From positions 7,128 to 71,127 of the forward strand of contig CAKTEU010000008.1 in the NCBI GenBank assembly GCA_934552855.1: a stretch of DNA of 64,000 nt. Direction: 5' to 3'. The DNA comes from an uncultured Eubacteriales bacterium. GTDB taxonomy: Bacteria > Bacillota > Clostridia > Oscillospirales > Acutalibacteraceae. The translations under genes and the position numbers were made by a program. Positions within the stretch are counted from its first letter, which is position 1. Each line of letters opens with the position of its first letter. Below the pieces are notes generated by a model that saw only the letters and a program-made list of their open reading frames with translations, was not told the DNA's origin and did not search any database. Below, piece by piece: positions 16,476-24,873 of this stretch.

Positions 16476-18239
16476 ATGATAACGTTAAAAACACGCTGGA
16501 CGGAAAGCGCAATGTGTGAAAAGCCACATCAGGAATATCCCCGTCCGCAAATGGTTCGTGACGATTGGGTAAACCTCAACGGAATGTTTGATTATGCCGT
16601 TACAGATGCGAATGCAGAATGGTTTGAAAAAGTCGATGGTGAAATCCGTGTTCCGTTTGCAATTGAAAGCGCACTTTCCGGCGTTTGCAAAAGAATAACC
16701 AAGGACGACCGCCTTTGGTATAAAAAGACCTTTACTCTTCCCGAAAGCTTCAAGGGCAAGCGTACCCTTATTCACTTCGGTGCGGTTGACTGGGAATGCA
16801 AGGTTTACATCAACAAAAAGCTTGTTGCTTCTCATATCGGCGGTTACTGCCCGTTTTCGGCAGACATAACCGATGCACTCAAAGACGGCGAAAACGAGCT
16901 TGTTGTTTGGGTATACGACCCGACCGACGGCGGCTGGCAAAACAGGGGAAAACAGGCAAGCTACTCTCACGGCTTTTGGTACACTTCAACTTCCGGCATT
17001 TGGCAAACCGTTTGGCTTGAAGCCGTTCCTGAAAATTACATAAAGAGCTATAAGCTTACTCCCGACATTGATGAGGGCGTTTTGAAAATTAAAACCGACG
17101 TTATCGGAAGCGGCGAACTTTACATTAAGGTTCTTGACGGCGAAAAAACTGTCTCAGAAAAAGCAATCACTGCAGACGATGAAGTTGAAATCAAAGACGC
17201 AAAGCTTTGGTCGCCGGAAGATCCGTTCCTTTATGACTTTGTTCTCACGCTCAAAAACGGCGATACCGTTGACAGCGTCAAGGGCTATTTTGGAATGAGA
17301 AAATTCAGCATCGGTCAGCACGGCGGCTATGCAAGACTTTTCCTCAACAACAAGCCGTATTTTCAAAAGGGACTTCTTGACCAGGGCTACTGGAGCGACG
17401 GCGGACTCACCCCGCCCTGCGATGAAGCGATTGTTTATGACATTGAAACAATGAAACGCCTCGGCTTCAATATGCTCAGAAAGCACATCAAGGTTGAATC
17501 CGATCGTTGGTATTATTATTGCGACAAGCTTGGTATGATTGTTTGGCAGGATATGGTAAGCGGCGGAAAGGAACTTGACGTTATCCACGCAGGCGTAATC
17601 CCCAACATTCAGGGTGTTCTCAATCCGATTGTTTATCTTTCGCTCAAGGATAACAAATATGCAACATTCAACCGTGACAAAATCGAATGGAGAACCCAGT
17701 TTGAAGAAGAACTTTTTGAAATGATTGATGCACTTTATAATCACACGTCAATCGGTTGTTGGGTTCCGTTCAATGAAGGTTGGGGTCAGTTTGACGCAAA
17801 GCGAATAGGCGATGCAATCAAGGCAAAAGACCCTTCAAGAATCGTTGACCATGCAAGCGGCTGGTATGACCAAAAGGGTTGTGACCTTCGCAGTATTCAC
17901 CGCTACATTCTTCCCGTCACCGCTCCGAAGTATGACGGCAGACCGTTCGTTCTCAGCGAATACGGCGGATACAGTCAAATTCTTGACGGACACATTTGGA
18001 ACAAGCAAAAGTCTTTCGGTTATCAGATGTATAAGAGCAAGGAAACGCTCACAAACGCTTACAGAAAGCTTCATGAAAATCAGGTTATTCCCGCAATGAA
18101 AAAAGGACTTTCCGCAACGGTTTATACCCAGGTTTCCGACGTTGAATTTGAGGTCAACGGAATGCTCACCTATGACCGTGAAATCGTTAAAATTGACGAA
18201 GACGTTGTCAAAGCAATTAACGAAAAACTCACATTCTGA
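16476..18239 (+). CDS. Glycoside hydrolase family 2 (beta-galactosidase/glucuronidase-like)
   Basis: 587 residues without a signal peptide, so probably cytoplasmic. Start ATG 16476 follows AAGGAGAAAA by 9 bp. Domains in order: GH2 N-terminal sugar-binding jelly roll (about 1-190, with HFGAVDWECKVYINKKLVASHIGGY in parts), immunoglobulin-like domain (190-280) and TIM barrel (280-587). Predicted acid/base Glu434 in WVPFNEGWGQFD and nucleophile Glu495 in VLSEYGGY. It would release beta-linked sugars from imported oligosaccharides; the substrate is not readable. No transporter is adjacent. Confidence 0.88.
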   Translation: MITLKTRWTESAMCEKPHQEYPRPQMVRDDWVNLNGMFDYAVTDANAEWFEKVDGEIRVPFAIESALSGVCKRITKDDRLWYKKTFTLPESFKGKRTLIHFGAVDWECKVYINKKLVASHIGGYCPFSADITDALKDGENELVVWVYDPTDGGWQNRGKQASYSHGFWYTSTSGIWQTVWLEAVPENYIKSYKLTPDIDEGVLKIKTDVIGSGELYIKVLDGEKTVSEKAITADDEVEIKDAKLWSPEDPFLYDFVLTLKNGDTVDSVKGYFGMRKFSIGQHGGYARLFLNNKPYFQKGLLDQGYWSDGGLTPPCDEAIVYDIETMKRLGFNMLRKHIKVESDRWYYYCDKLGMIVWQDMVSGGKELDVIHAGVIPNIQGVLNPIVYLSLKDNKYATFNRDKIEWRTQFEEELFEMIDALYNHTSIGCWVPFNEGWGQFDAKRIGDAIKAKDPSRIVDHASGWYDQKGCDLRSIHRYILPVTAPKYDGRPFVLSEYGGYSQILDGHIWNKQKSFGYQMYKSKETLTNAYRKLHENQVIPAMKKGLSATVYTQVSDVEFEVNGMLTYDREIVKIDEDVVKAINEKLTF

Positions 18240-18256
18240 AAATAAGCAAAATTTTT

Positions 18257-18290
18257 ACACCGGCTGTTTTTGCAGTCGGTGTTTTTCTCT
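18257..18290 (+). terminator. Intrinsic terminator after the GH2 gene
   Basis: ACACCGGCTG (18257-18266) with CAGTCGGTGT (18273-18282), one G-T pair, then a T-rich tract. Confidence 0.8.
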
Positions 18291-18297
18291 TTTCCCC

Positions 18298-18325
18298 TTG
18301 ACAAAAGTGTAAAAGAAGATATAAT
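18298..18325 (+). promoter_or_regulatory. Promoter of the metal-uptake operon
   Basis: TTGACA (18298-18303), 16-bp spacer, TATAAT (18320-18325), near consensus. Confidence 0.85.
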
Positions 18326-18326
18326 A

Positions 18327-18357
18327 TGAATTTGAAATTGAAATTCATTTTCAAATT
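18327..18357 (+). promoter_or_regulatory. Fur/Zur-type operator
   Basis: Immediately downstream of the -10. Bases 18334-18352 match the classical 19-bp Fur box at 14 of 19 positions, and two nested inverted repeats are present: TGAATTT-N7-AAATTCA (18327-18347) and AATTTGAAA-N11-TTTCAAATT (18329-18357). The position would block transcription when the metal-loaded regulator encoded next is bound, i.e. autoregulation (inference). Confidence 0.65.
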
Positions 18358-18368
18358 GGAGGCTCGTC

Positions 18369-18803
18369 ATGGAAAGGACAACATATAAAACACGTCAGCG
18401 TGCGGATATAATCGACTGCCTTCGTGAAAACACCGAAACGGGACTCACGATTGAAGGATTGATGAAAAAGCTTTCCGAAAGGGGAACGCCCGTCGGAATA
18501 ACAACCGTTTACCGCTATGTCGGAACGCTTGTTAAAGAGGGGATTGTTCGCCGCTTTCCCCGTGAGGGCAAAAAAAGCGTTGTTTTTCAATTCATTGAAA
18601 ACCCCGGCCATTGCTGTGAGCACATTCATCTTCAGTGCAAGGAATGCGGAAAATTTGTTCACCTCGGCTGCGAATGCATGAAAGAGGCAAACGAGCATCT
18701 TTATAAAAATCACGGCTTTATGGTCGATAATGAAAAAACTGTTCTTGTCGGCGTTTGTGCCGACTGTTTGAAAAAAGGTGAAAAAGAAAATGGCACTGAT
18801 TGA
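18369..18803 (+). CDS. Fur-family metal-responsive repressor (Zur-like)
   Basis: 144 residues: winged-helix DNA-binding domain (TRQRADIIDCLREN, then ITTVYRYVGTLVKEGIVRRF) and dimerisation domain with HIHLQCKECGKFVHLGCECM and a C-terminal CADC, giving the structural Cys4 zinc site. Fur proteins sense iron, zinc, manganese or peroxide; the co-transcribed zinc/manganese-type ABC transporter argues for Zur or MntR-like sensing. Strong GGAGG site. The following ATPase gene starts before this gene ends. Confidence 0.9.
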   Translation: MERTTYKTRQRADIIDCLRENTETGLTIEGLMKKLSERGTPVGITTVYRYVGTLVKEGIVRRFPREGKKSVVFQFIENPGHCCEHIHLQCKECGKFVHLGCECMKEANEHLYKNHGFMVDNEKTVLVGVCADCLKKGEKENGTD

Positions 18804-19497
18804 TTGCAAAAACGTTGTGCTCGGCTATGACAGCCATATTGTTGCAAAAAATCTGAATTTTGAAGTGAACAGGGGCGATTATCTTTGCATAGTCGGCGAA
18901 AACGGAAGCGGAAAAAGCACACTTGTTAAGTCGCTTTTGGGCTTGATTGAAACCGAAAGCGGACACCTTCACATGGGTGACGGACTCAAAAAAAGAGAAA
19001 TAGGCTATCTTCCTCAGCAGAGTGCGGCGCAAAAAGATTTTCCGGCTTCGGTTTTTGAGGTTGTGCTTTCGGGCTGTCTTGCTTCAAAAAAAGGAATTTT
19101 CTTTTCAAAAGCGCAAAAGGACCTTGCAAAAGAGAATATGGAAAAGCTTGACATAGTTTCGCTCAAAGATAAGTGTTACCGTGAGCTTTCCGGCGGACAG
19201 CAGCAAAGGGTGCTTCTTGCCCGTGCGCTTTGCGCAACAAAAAAACTTCTTTTGCTTGATGAACCGGTGACCGGGCTTGACCCCGTTGTGACCGCCGATT
19301 TTTATCGTATAATTGAAAAAATTAACCGTGAATACAAAATCACAATCATTATGGTTTCGCATGACCTTTATTCGTCGCTCAATTATGCAACACATATTCT
19401 TCACATGAAAAAAGACGGTGCGTTTTTCGGAACGGTTAAAGAATATCTTGAAAGCGACGTTTACAAAGCCTTTTCCGGAGGTGAAAAAAATGCCTGA
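18790..19497 (+). CDS. znuC: Metal ABC transporter ATP-binding protein (ZnuC/MntB type)
   Basis: 235 residues from ATG 18790, with AAGGTGA 8 bp upstream; an in-frame GTG at 18778 overlaps that site. Walker A GENGSGKST, signature [15 protein letters not shown], Walker B LLLLDEPVTGLDP and switch His MVSHD are all intact. The sequence is closest to zinc/manganese importers (cluster 9 family). It overlaps both the regulator upstream and the fused permease downstream. Confidence 0.92.
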   Translation: MALIDCKNVVLGYDSHIVAKNLNFEVNRGDYLCIVGENGSGKSTLVKSLLGLIETESGHLHMGDGLKKREIGYLPQQSAAQKDFPASVFEVVLSGCLASKKGIFFSKAQKDLAKENMEKLDIVSLKDKCYRELSGGQQQRVLLARALCATKKLLLLDEPVTGLDPVVTADFYRIIEKINREYKITIIMVSHDLYSSLNYATHILHMKKDGAFFGTVKEYLESDVYKAFSGGEKNA

Positions 19498-21274
19498 AGC
19501 AATCAGCCTTATTCTTTCTCAGCCGTTTTTGAAACGTGCGCTTGTTGCCGGAGTTTTAATTTCGCTTTGTGCCGCTCTTTTGGGTGTGAGCCTTGTTTTA
19601 AAACGCTTTTCAATGATAGGAGACGGACTTTCCCATGTTGGGTTCGGTGCACTTGCAATTGCCTGTGCGGCGAATATTGCGCCGCTTTATTTTTCGCTGC
19701 CGATTGTTGTTGTTGCGGCGTTTTTGCTCCTTCGGATGAGTGAAAACGGAAAAATCAAGGGCGATGCGGCAATCGCTCTCATTTCAACCGGTGCGCTTGC
19801 CGTCGGCGTAATGGTGACTTCGCTGACAACGGGAATGAATGTTGACATCTATAACTATATGTTCGGCAGTATACTCACAATGAGCAACGCAGACGTTGCT
19901 CTGAGCGTTGTTTTGAGCGTTGCCGTTCTTGCGCTGTACCTTGTTTTTTATAACGAGATTTTTGCGGTGACATTTGACGAAAGCTTTTCAAAAGCGACCG
20001 GAACAAAAGTCGGCGCATATAATATGCTCATTGCGGCTTTGACTGCGGTCACAATTGTAATCGGTATGCGTATGATGGGCGCACTGCTCATTTCAAGCCT
20101 TATCATTTTTCCTGCAATTACTTCAATGCGCCTTTGCAAAAGCTATAAAAGTGTTATTATTTCAAGTGCAGCGGTTTCGGTTGTCTGCTTCTTTTCGGGT
20201 CTTTTGGTTTCGATTCGTTTTGAAGCACCAACGGGTGCAAGTGTTGTTTGTGTGAATATTTTTGTGCTTGCCGTTTTTTCGCTTCTTCGTGCTGTTTTAA
20301 ATTCTTCAAAGCTGACAAAGACCGCAAAAAGAGTTTTTGTTTCGGCCGTTGCCGTTTTTTCTGCCGTGGTGCTTTTTGCCGCCGGGCTTACCGGTTCGGT
20401 AAAGGTTTATGAAAAAGAAAAAACAAGCGTTGTTGCCGCAACCTTTGCACCGTGCGATTTTGCAAGGCAGATTGCCGGCGATGATGCCGAGGTTACAATG
20501 CTTCTTGCTCCGGGTGAGGAAAGCCACACCTTTGAGCCGACCGCTTCGGATATCATGAAAATTGAACAATGCGATGTTTTCATCTATGGCGGCGGAGAAA
20601 GCGACGAATGGGTAAACTCAATGCTTTCTTCAATTGATACGGAAAAAATCTCTGTTATCCGCATGATGGACGTGACGGAAAACCTCAAGGAGGAAACGCT
20701 TGAAGGTATGGAATCCGAAGAGGAAGATCATCATCATGAAGACGAAGAATATGACGAACACGTTTGGACTTCGCCTGAGAATGCGGAAAAAATTGTGAGT
20801 GCAATTTCAAAAGCCCTTTGCGAAAAAGACAACGAACACAGCAAGGACTATAAAAAAAGGACTGCCGAGTACCTTTCAAAGCTTGATGCCCTTGACAAAG
20901 AGTTTGAAGCTTTTTCAAAGGTAGCGGCCGGTAAGCACTTTGTTGTTGGCGACCGTTTTCCGTTTAAATATCTTGCCGATGAATACTCACTCAAGTTTTA
21001 TGCGGCGTTTCCCGGCTGTTCGGCGCAAAGCGACGCAAACCCGACAACGATTGCGTTCCTTTCTCAAAAGGTTAAGGAGGAAAAAATCCCCGTTGTTTTC
21101 AAGGTTGATTTGAGCACGGGCTCGGTTGCAAAGTCAATTTCGGAAAGCACGGGTGCAAAGGTTATGACGCTTTATTCCTGCCACGTTATTTCGGCTGACG
21201 ATTTCAAAAACGGCGAAACCTATCTTTCGCTCATGGAACACAACCTTGATGTACTCAAGGCTGCAGCAAAATAG
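19490..21274 (+). CDS. Fused metal ABC permease and substrate-binding protein (ZnuB-ZnuA)
   Basis: 594 residues; start ATG 19490 lies 6 bp after GGAGGTG. Residues 1-about 280 are a complete ZnuB/MntC-type permease (GDGLSHVGFGALA, MMGALLISSLIIFPA). After a further membrane helix at about 305-325, residues about 330-594 are a complete ZnuA-type binding protein: SVVAATFAPCDFARQIAG, ligand His in GEESHTFEP, a His/acid-rich loop (about 410-425) and DEHVWTSPENA, then GDRFPFKYLADEYSLKFYAAFPG. The binding domain is thus tethered outside by the linking helix instead of a lipid. In the third ligand region an Asp stands where many relatives have His. No frameshift or stop separates the halves. Confidence 0.9.
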   Translation: MPEAISLILSQPFLKRALVAGVLISLCAALLGVSLVLKRFSMIGDGLSHVGFGALAIACAANIAPLYFSLPIVVVAAFLLLRMSENGKIKGDAAIALISTGALAVGVMVTSLTTGMNVDIYNYMFGSILTMSNADVALSVVLSVAVLALYLVFYNEIFAVTFDESFSKATGTKVGAYNMLIAALTAVTIVIGMRMMGALLISSLIIFPAITSMRLCKSYKSVIISSAAVSVVCFFSGLLVSIRFEAPTGASVVCVNIFVLAVFSLLRAVLNSSKLTKTAKRVFVSAVAVFSAVVLFAAGLTGSVKVYEKEKTSVVAATFAPCDFARQIAGDDAEVTMLLAPGEESHTFEPTASDIMKIEQCDVFIYGGGESDEWVNSMLSSIDTEKISVIRMMDVTENLKEETLEGMESEEEDHHHEDEEYDEHVWTSPENAEKIVSAISKALCEKDNEHSKDYKKRTAEYLSKLDALDKEFEAFSKVAAGKHFVVGDRFPFKYLADEYSLKFYAAFPGCSAQSDANPTTIAFLSQKVKEEKIPVVFKVDLSTGSVAKSISESTGAKVMTLYSCHVISADDFKNGETYLSLMEHNLDVLKAAAK

Positions 21275-21307
21275 GCAAAAAGAGTTTATTATAACACTGA
21301 TTTGTAA

Positions 21308-21335
21308 TTAACAATTTGCTCGTATCCTTTATAAT
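21308..21335 (+). promoter_or_regulatory. Promoter of the alpha/beta hydrolase gene
   Basis: TTAACA (21308-21313), 16-bp spacer, TATAAT (21330-21335). Confidence 0.65.
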
Positions 21336-21399
21336 GTTATCGGATCGGTGACACAATACCGCACTTTGTTTATAAAACCATTATAAAGTAGAATCAGAC

Positions 21400-22440
21400 A
21401 TGAACCTTATTTCTGCAATCAAGCCGTATCTCAAAAAAGCCGTTTCTCTTTTGGTGGCATTCGGAATTTCAATCGGGCTTCTTTCGTCGTTTGCGGCGGA
21501 TACCGATATTTCCGCAAGGTCGCTTGTTGTTCGTGAAGGACTGCGTACATTGATGAACACGATCGACCCCAAGGGCGGCGGAAACCTTTTTGGAAAACTT
21601 GCCGGAAAAATTACAACTACCCCAAGCGTATACCACCCTTCAAAAGGATTCAAGTATAACAAAATCAAACTTGAAAACTGTACTATTGAAGTGCTGACAA
21701 AAACCGACAGCGAAAACAGCGATAAGGTTGTCTATCAAATCCATGGCGGTGCATTCATTTTCGGAATGCAGGATCTGTACCGCTGGCAGGGTGAAAAATG
21801 GTCTGAGCTTTGCAATGGTGCAACCGTTGTTATGGTTGATTACCGCCTTGCACCGGATACGGTTTTTCCCGGTGCGCACGAAGATGTTCTTGACGGTTGG
21901 GAATGGATAATGAAAAACGGCTACGATGCGGATGATGTTGTTGTTACCGGTGACAGTGCCGGCGGAAATCTTGCGCTCAGCCTTGTTCTTTCATTGCATG
22001 ATTCAAAAAGGGCGCTTCCGGCCGCAGTTGTCACAATGTCGCCTTGGGCAGACCTTGCTGCCGAGGGCGAAAGCTATACGACCAATATCTATAAAGATCC
22101 GATGTTCGGCATTAAAGAGGGCAAAGAGGTTGAAATTGATATAAGAAATATGTCATATATTTATGCCGCCGGCACCGACCTTCACAATCCTCGGCTCTCT
22201 CCGGTTTATGCCGAATATGACGGTTTTTGCCCCACACTTATTCAGTGCGGAACGGCTGAGGTACTTTACAGCGACGCTGTAACCGTGAGGGATAAAATGC
22301 AAAAGGCCGGCGTTGACGTAACGTTCAGCGAATACACCGGAATGTGGCACGTTTTTCAAATCTTCGGCGATTTTATTCCCGAAGGTGAGGCGGCATGGGC
22401 AGAAGCCGGAGCTTATGCTTCAAGCAAGCTTTACAAATAA
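21400..22440 (+). CDS. Exported alpha/beta hydrolase, hormone-sensitive-lipase family
   Basis: 346 residues. An N-terminal hydrophobic segment (AVSLLVAFGISIGLLSSFAA) is a signal peptide or anchor. The hydrolase-3 fold shows the oxyanion motif IHGGAF, nucleophile Ser186 in GDSAGG, Asp292 in LYSDA and His317 in MWHVF, a complete triad. It is likely an esterase or deacetylase acting outside the membrane; the substrate is unknown. The ribosome site is weak. Confidence 0.85.
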   Translation: MNLISAIKPYLKKAVSLLVAFGISIGLLSSFAADTDISARSLVVREGLRTLMNTIDPKGGGNLFGKLAGKITTTPSVYHPSKGFKYNKIKLENCTIEVLTKTDSENSDKVVYQIHGGAFIFGMQDLYRWQGEKWSELCNGATVVMVDYRLAPDTVFPGAHEDVLDGWEWIMKNGYDADDVVVTGDSAGGNLALSLVLSLHDSKRALPAAVVTMSPWADLAAEGESYTTNIYKDPMFGIKEGKEVEIDIRNMSYIYAAGTDLHNPRLSPVYAEYDGFCPTLIQCGTAEVLYSDAVTVRDKMQKAGVDVTFSEYTGMWHVFQIFGDFIPEGEAAWAEAGAYASSKLYK

Positions 22441-22498
22441 AATAACCTTTGAGCGATGAATTTTTATCGGTTCATGGGTTTTGGGAAAGGATTTTTTC

Positions 22499-23668
22499 AT
22501 GACTGCACTTGAACGATTTTTAAAATATGTAACTTTTGAAACAACATCAAATGAGGAAAGCAAAACCGTTCCTTCAACCGCAACGCAGCTTGTGCTTGCC
22601 GATTACCTTGCAAAGGAACTGAAGGAAATCGGCGTTACCGATGCAGAGCGAGACGAACTCGGCTATGTTTACGGTCATATTCCGGCTTCAGAAGGGGCGG
22701 AAAACGAGCCTGCAATCGGTCTTGTTGCTCATATGGATACCTCGCCGGATGTCAGCGGAAAAAACGTCAATGCAAAAATAATTACCTTTGACGGAACGAA
22801 TGCACCGATGGTAAGCGGCCGCTATCTTGGAAAAGAGCTTGTTGTTACCGACTGCAAAACGCTTTTGGGTGCCGATGACAAAGCCGGTGTTGCCGAAATT
22901 GTTGCCGCCTGCGAAAAAATTATCAATGGCAACATAAAGCACGGAAAAATTTCCGTTTGCTTCACTCCCGACGAAGAAATCGGTTCAGGTGCAGATCACT
23001 TTGATTTTGAACGCTTCGGCGCAGATTTTGCTTATACCGTTGACGGCGGAGAACTCGGCGGAATCGAATATGAAAACTTCAATGCTGCTTCGGTTTCGCT
23101 TGTTGTTCACGGAATCAATACCCACCCGGGTTCGGCAAAAAACAGAATGAAAAACGCCGTTTTGTATCTTCACGAATTTGTTTCAATGTTACCTGCCTTT
23201 GAAACTCCGGCGCACACCGAAAATTATGAGGGCTTTTATCACGTTTCGGACATAAGCGGAAACGAAAGCGAAGCAAAGCTTCATATGCTCATTCGTGACC
23301 ACAGCAGAGAAAAGTTTGAAGAGCGGAAAAAGTTCGTTTCCTCTGTTGTTTCCTTCCTCAACGAAAAGTATGGCGAAGGCACATTTGAACTCAAAATCAC
23401 CGACAGCTATTATAATATGCGTGAGATTATTGAACAGCATATGGAAATTGTTGACCGTGCAAAAAACGCAATGTGTGCGCTCGGCGTTGAAGTTGAGGTT
23501 ACGCCTATAAGGGGCGGTACCGACGGCGCAAGGCTTTCCTTTGAGGGCTTGCCGTGTCCGAACCTTTCAACCGGCGGAATGAATTATCACAGCATTTATG
23601 AAGCGGTTTCGGTTGAAGCACTTTCGGTAATGACCGACGTTCTTGTTGAAATTGTGAGGGCAAAATAA
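22499..23668 (+). CDS. pepT: Peptidase T (tripeptide aminopeptidase)
   Basis: 389 residues from ATG 22499, 7 bp after AAAGGA; a TTG further upstream has no site. M20 metallopeptidase with the PepT signatures HMDTSPDVSGKNV, LLGADDKAGVAEI, CFTPDEEIGSGADHF, THPGSAKNRMKNAV and IRGGTDGARLSFEGLPCPNLSTGG (in parts). It removes N-terminal residues from tripeptides in the cytoplasm using two zinc ions. Length fits the family. Confidence 0.95.
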   Translation: MTALERFLKYVTFETTSNEESKTVPSTATQLVLADYLAKELKEIGVTDAERDELGYVYGHIPASEGAENEPAIGLVAHMDTSPDVSGKNVNAKIITFDGTNAPMVSGRYLGKELVVTDCKTLLGADDKAGVAEIVAACEKIINGNIKHGKISVCFTPDEEIGSGADHFDFERFGADFAYTVDGGELGGIEYENFNAASVSLVVHGINTHPGSAKNRMKNAVLYLHEFVSMLPAFETPAHTENYEGFYHVSDISGNESEAKLHMLIRDHSREKFEERKKFVSSVVSFLNEKYGEGTFELKITDSYYNMREIIEQHMEIVDRAKNAMCALGVEVEVTPIRGGTDGARLSFEGLPCPNLSTGGMNYHSIYEAVSVEALSVMTDVLVEIVRAK

Positions 23669-23681
23669 AAATTTAATATAT

Positions 23682-23722
23682 AACAAGCGGCTACCGATTT
23701 TGTTTTTCGGCAGCCGCTTGTT
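23682..23722. terminator. Hairpin between convergent pepT and PepSY gene
   Basis: Eleven-bp perfect stem (23682-23692 with 23712-23722), extended by CCGA/TCGG after one mismatch. T-tracts on either side are imperfect. Confidence 0.65.
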
Positions 23723-23764
23723 GCGTAATGAAAACAGGAAAATAAAGATGAAATAGCAGAATTT

Positions 23765-24790
23765 TTAATCATCGATCTCTTTTTCAAAGTCGATGATGCT
23801 TCCGTCCTTTGCATTTATCGAATATTCGTATTCAAAAATACTTTTTTGAAATTCGACTTCATATTCAAAAACACCGTCGTCTCTGTCAAGCTTAACTTTT
23901 TTGAAAGTGACTTCGCTTTCCGAAAGACCTGCGTGCGAAAGAGCAATCGCTTTTGCTTTTCCAATGCTTATGAAACCGGAAGTCGGCTTCGGTGCAGTTG
24001 TTGAGGGGGCTTGCGTTGTCGACTCTTTTGTCGTTGGCTCAAAAGCCGGGTCAATGTCTTTTTCAAGAATTTTTCCCGTCAGGGCGTTTATGGTGTAATC
24101 ATACTCTTTTGAATTTGCAAAAAACTCAATTTCATATTCATAAATACCGTCGTCTTTTTCAAGCTTAACCTTTTTGAATGTCGCCTTTGAAGCGCTTATC
24201 CCTGCGTCTGAAAGGGCAATTTTTTTCGCCTCTGCCAAAGAAATGCGATAGCTTTGCTGTGCCTTCGTTGTTGCCGGTGCCTTTGTTGTTGCCGGTGCCT
24301 TTGTTGTTGAAGGTGCGGTGGTTGACAAAACCGGTTTTGATGTTTCCGGAACAGATGTTGTCGGTTCGGTTACTTTTGCTGCCGGTTCGGTTTTTGGGGC
24401 AGTAGTCTCTGAAACCGCCGAAGAAGTCGGTTCGTTTTTTGTTGTGGTTTCCTTGTGCAAAGCAGTGGTTGTTTTTTCGGCTTTGCTGTTGTCAACTTCA
24501 ACTTCTCGGTTTACGATTGCACCGTTTTTTGCGGCAATTTTATAATCGTATTCCATATTTTCAAAATCAAAGTCAACATCAAAAACATATTTTCCGTGTT
24601 CTTTTGTAAAAACGGAGCTTTTGTCTTTTGCCTGTTCTTTTGAAATTCCTGCGTCGCTCAATGCGATTTCAAGGGCTTTTTCGGCTCCGACGGATTTTTT
24701 TTCTGCGGTTGAAGCCGAAGAAAATACGGCTCCTGTTCCGATTGCGGTGGCAACGGCGATTGCACAAATTCCAATAACGGCTTTTTTCAT
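23765..24790 (-). CDS. Secreted protein with three PepSY domains
   Basis: 341 residues. Signal peptide (MKKAVIGICAIAVATAIGTG), then three PepSY modules, each starting with an ALxDAG/SHAG helix and ending in EYDY.INA..G.I: about residues 35-100, 180-250 and 275-340. Thr/Pro/Ala-rich linkers with APATTK repeats separate them. PepSY domains are thought to inhibit or bind proteases or metals outside the membrane. The gene is last on the minus strand after a response regulator and histidine kinase; its promoter shares an operator layout with the other PepSY gene at 27.6 kb. Strong AAGGAG site. Confidence 0.85.
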   Translation of the reverse strand: MKKAVIGICAIAVATAIGTGAVFSSASTAEKKSVGAEKALEIALSDAGISKEQAKDKSSVFTKEHGKYVFDVDFDFENMEYDYKIAAKNGAIVNREVEVDNSKAEKTTTALHKETTTKNEPTSSAVSETTAPKTEPAAKVTEPTTSVPETSKPVLSTTAPSTTKAPATTKAPATTKAQQSYRISLAEAKKIALSDAGISASKATFKKVKLEKDDGIYEYEIEFFANSKEYDYTINALTGKILEKDIDPAFEPTTKESTTQAPSTTAPKPTSGFISIGKAKAIALSHAGLSESEVTFKKVKLDRDDGVFEYEVEFQKSIFEYEYSINAKDGSIIDFEKEIDD

Positions 24791-24840
24791 AATCGTTGTC
24801 TCCTTGCTTTTAAATTACAGTGCATCTTTACTGTGGCTTA

Positions 24841-24873
24841 ATAATACAGCCGAAAGATTAATCTTTTATTAGA
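24841..24873 (-). promoter_or_regulatory. Promoter and tandem operator of the three-PepSY gene
   Basis: Minus strand: TCTAAT (24873-24868), 5 bp, ATTAAT (24862-24857), 10 bp, -10 TATTAT (24846-24841), with no -35 match. Two half-sites 11 bp apart next to a -10 without a -35 is the usual plan of promoters activated by OmpR-type regulators. It overlaps the end of the kinase gene and includes a 14-bp palindrome at 24853-24866. Confidence 0.6.
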
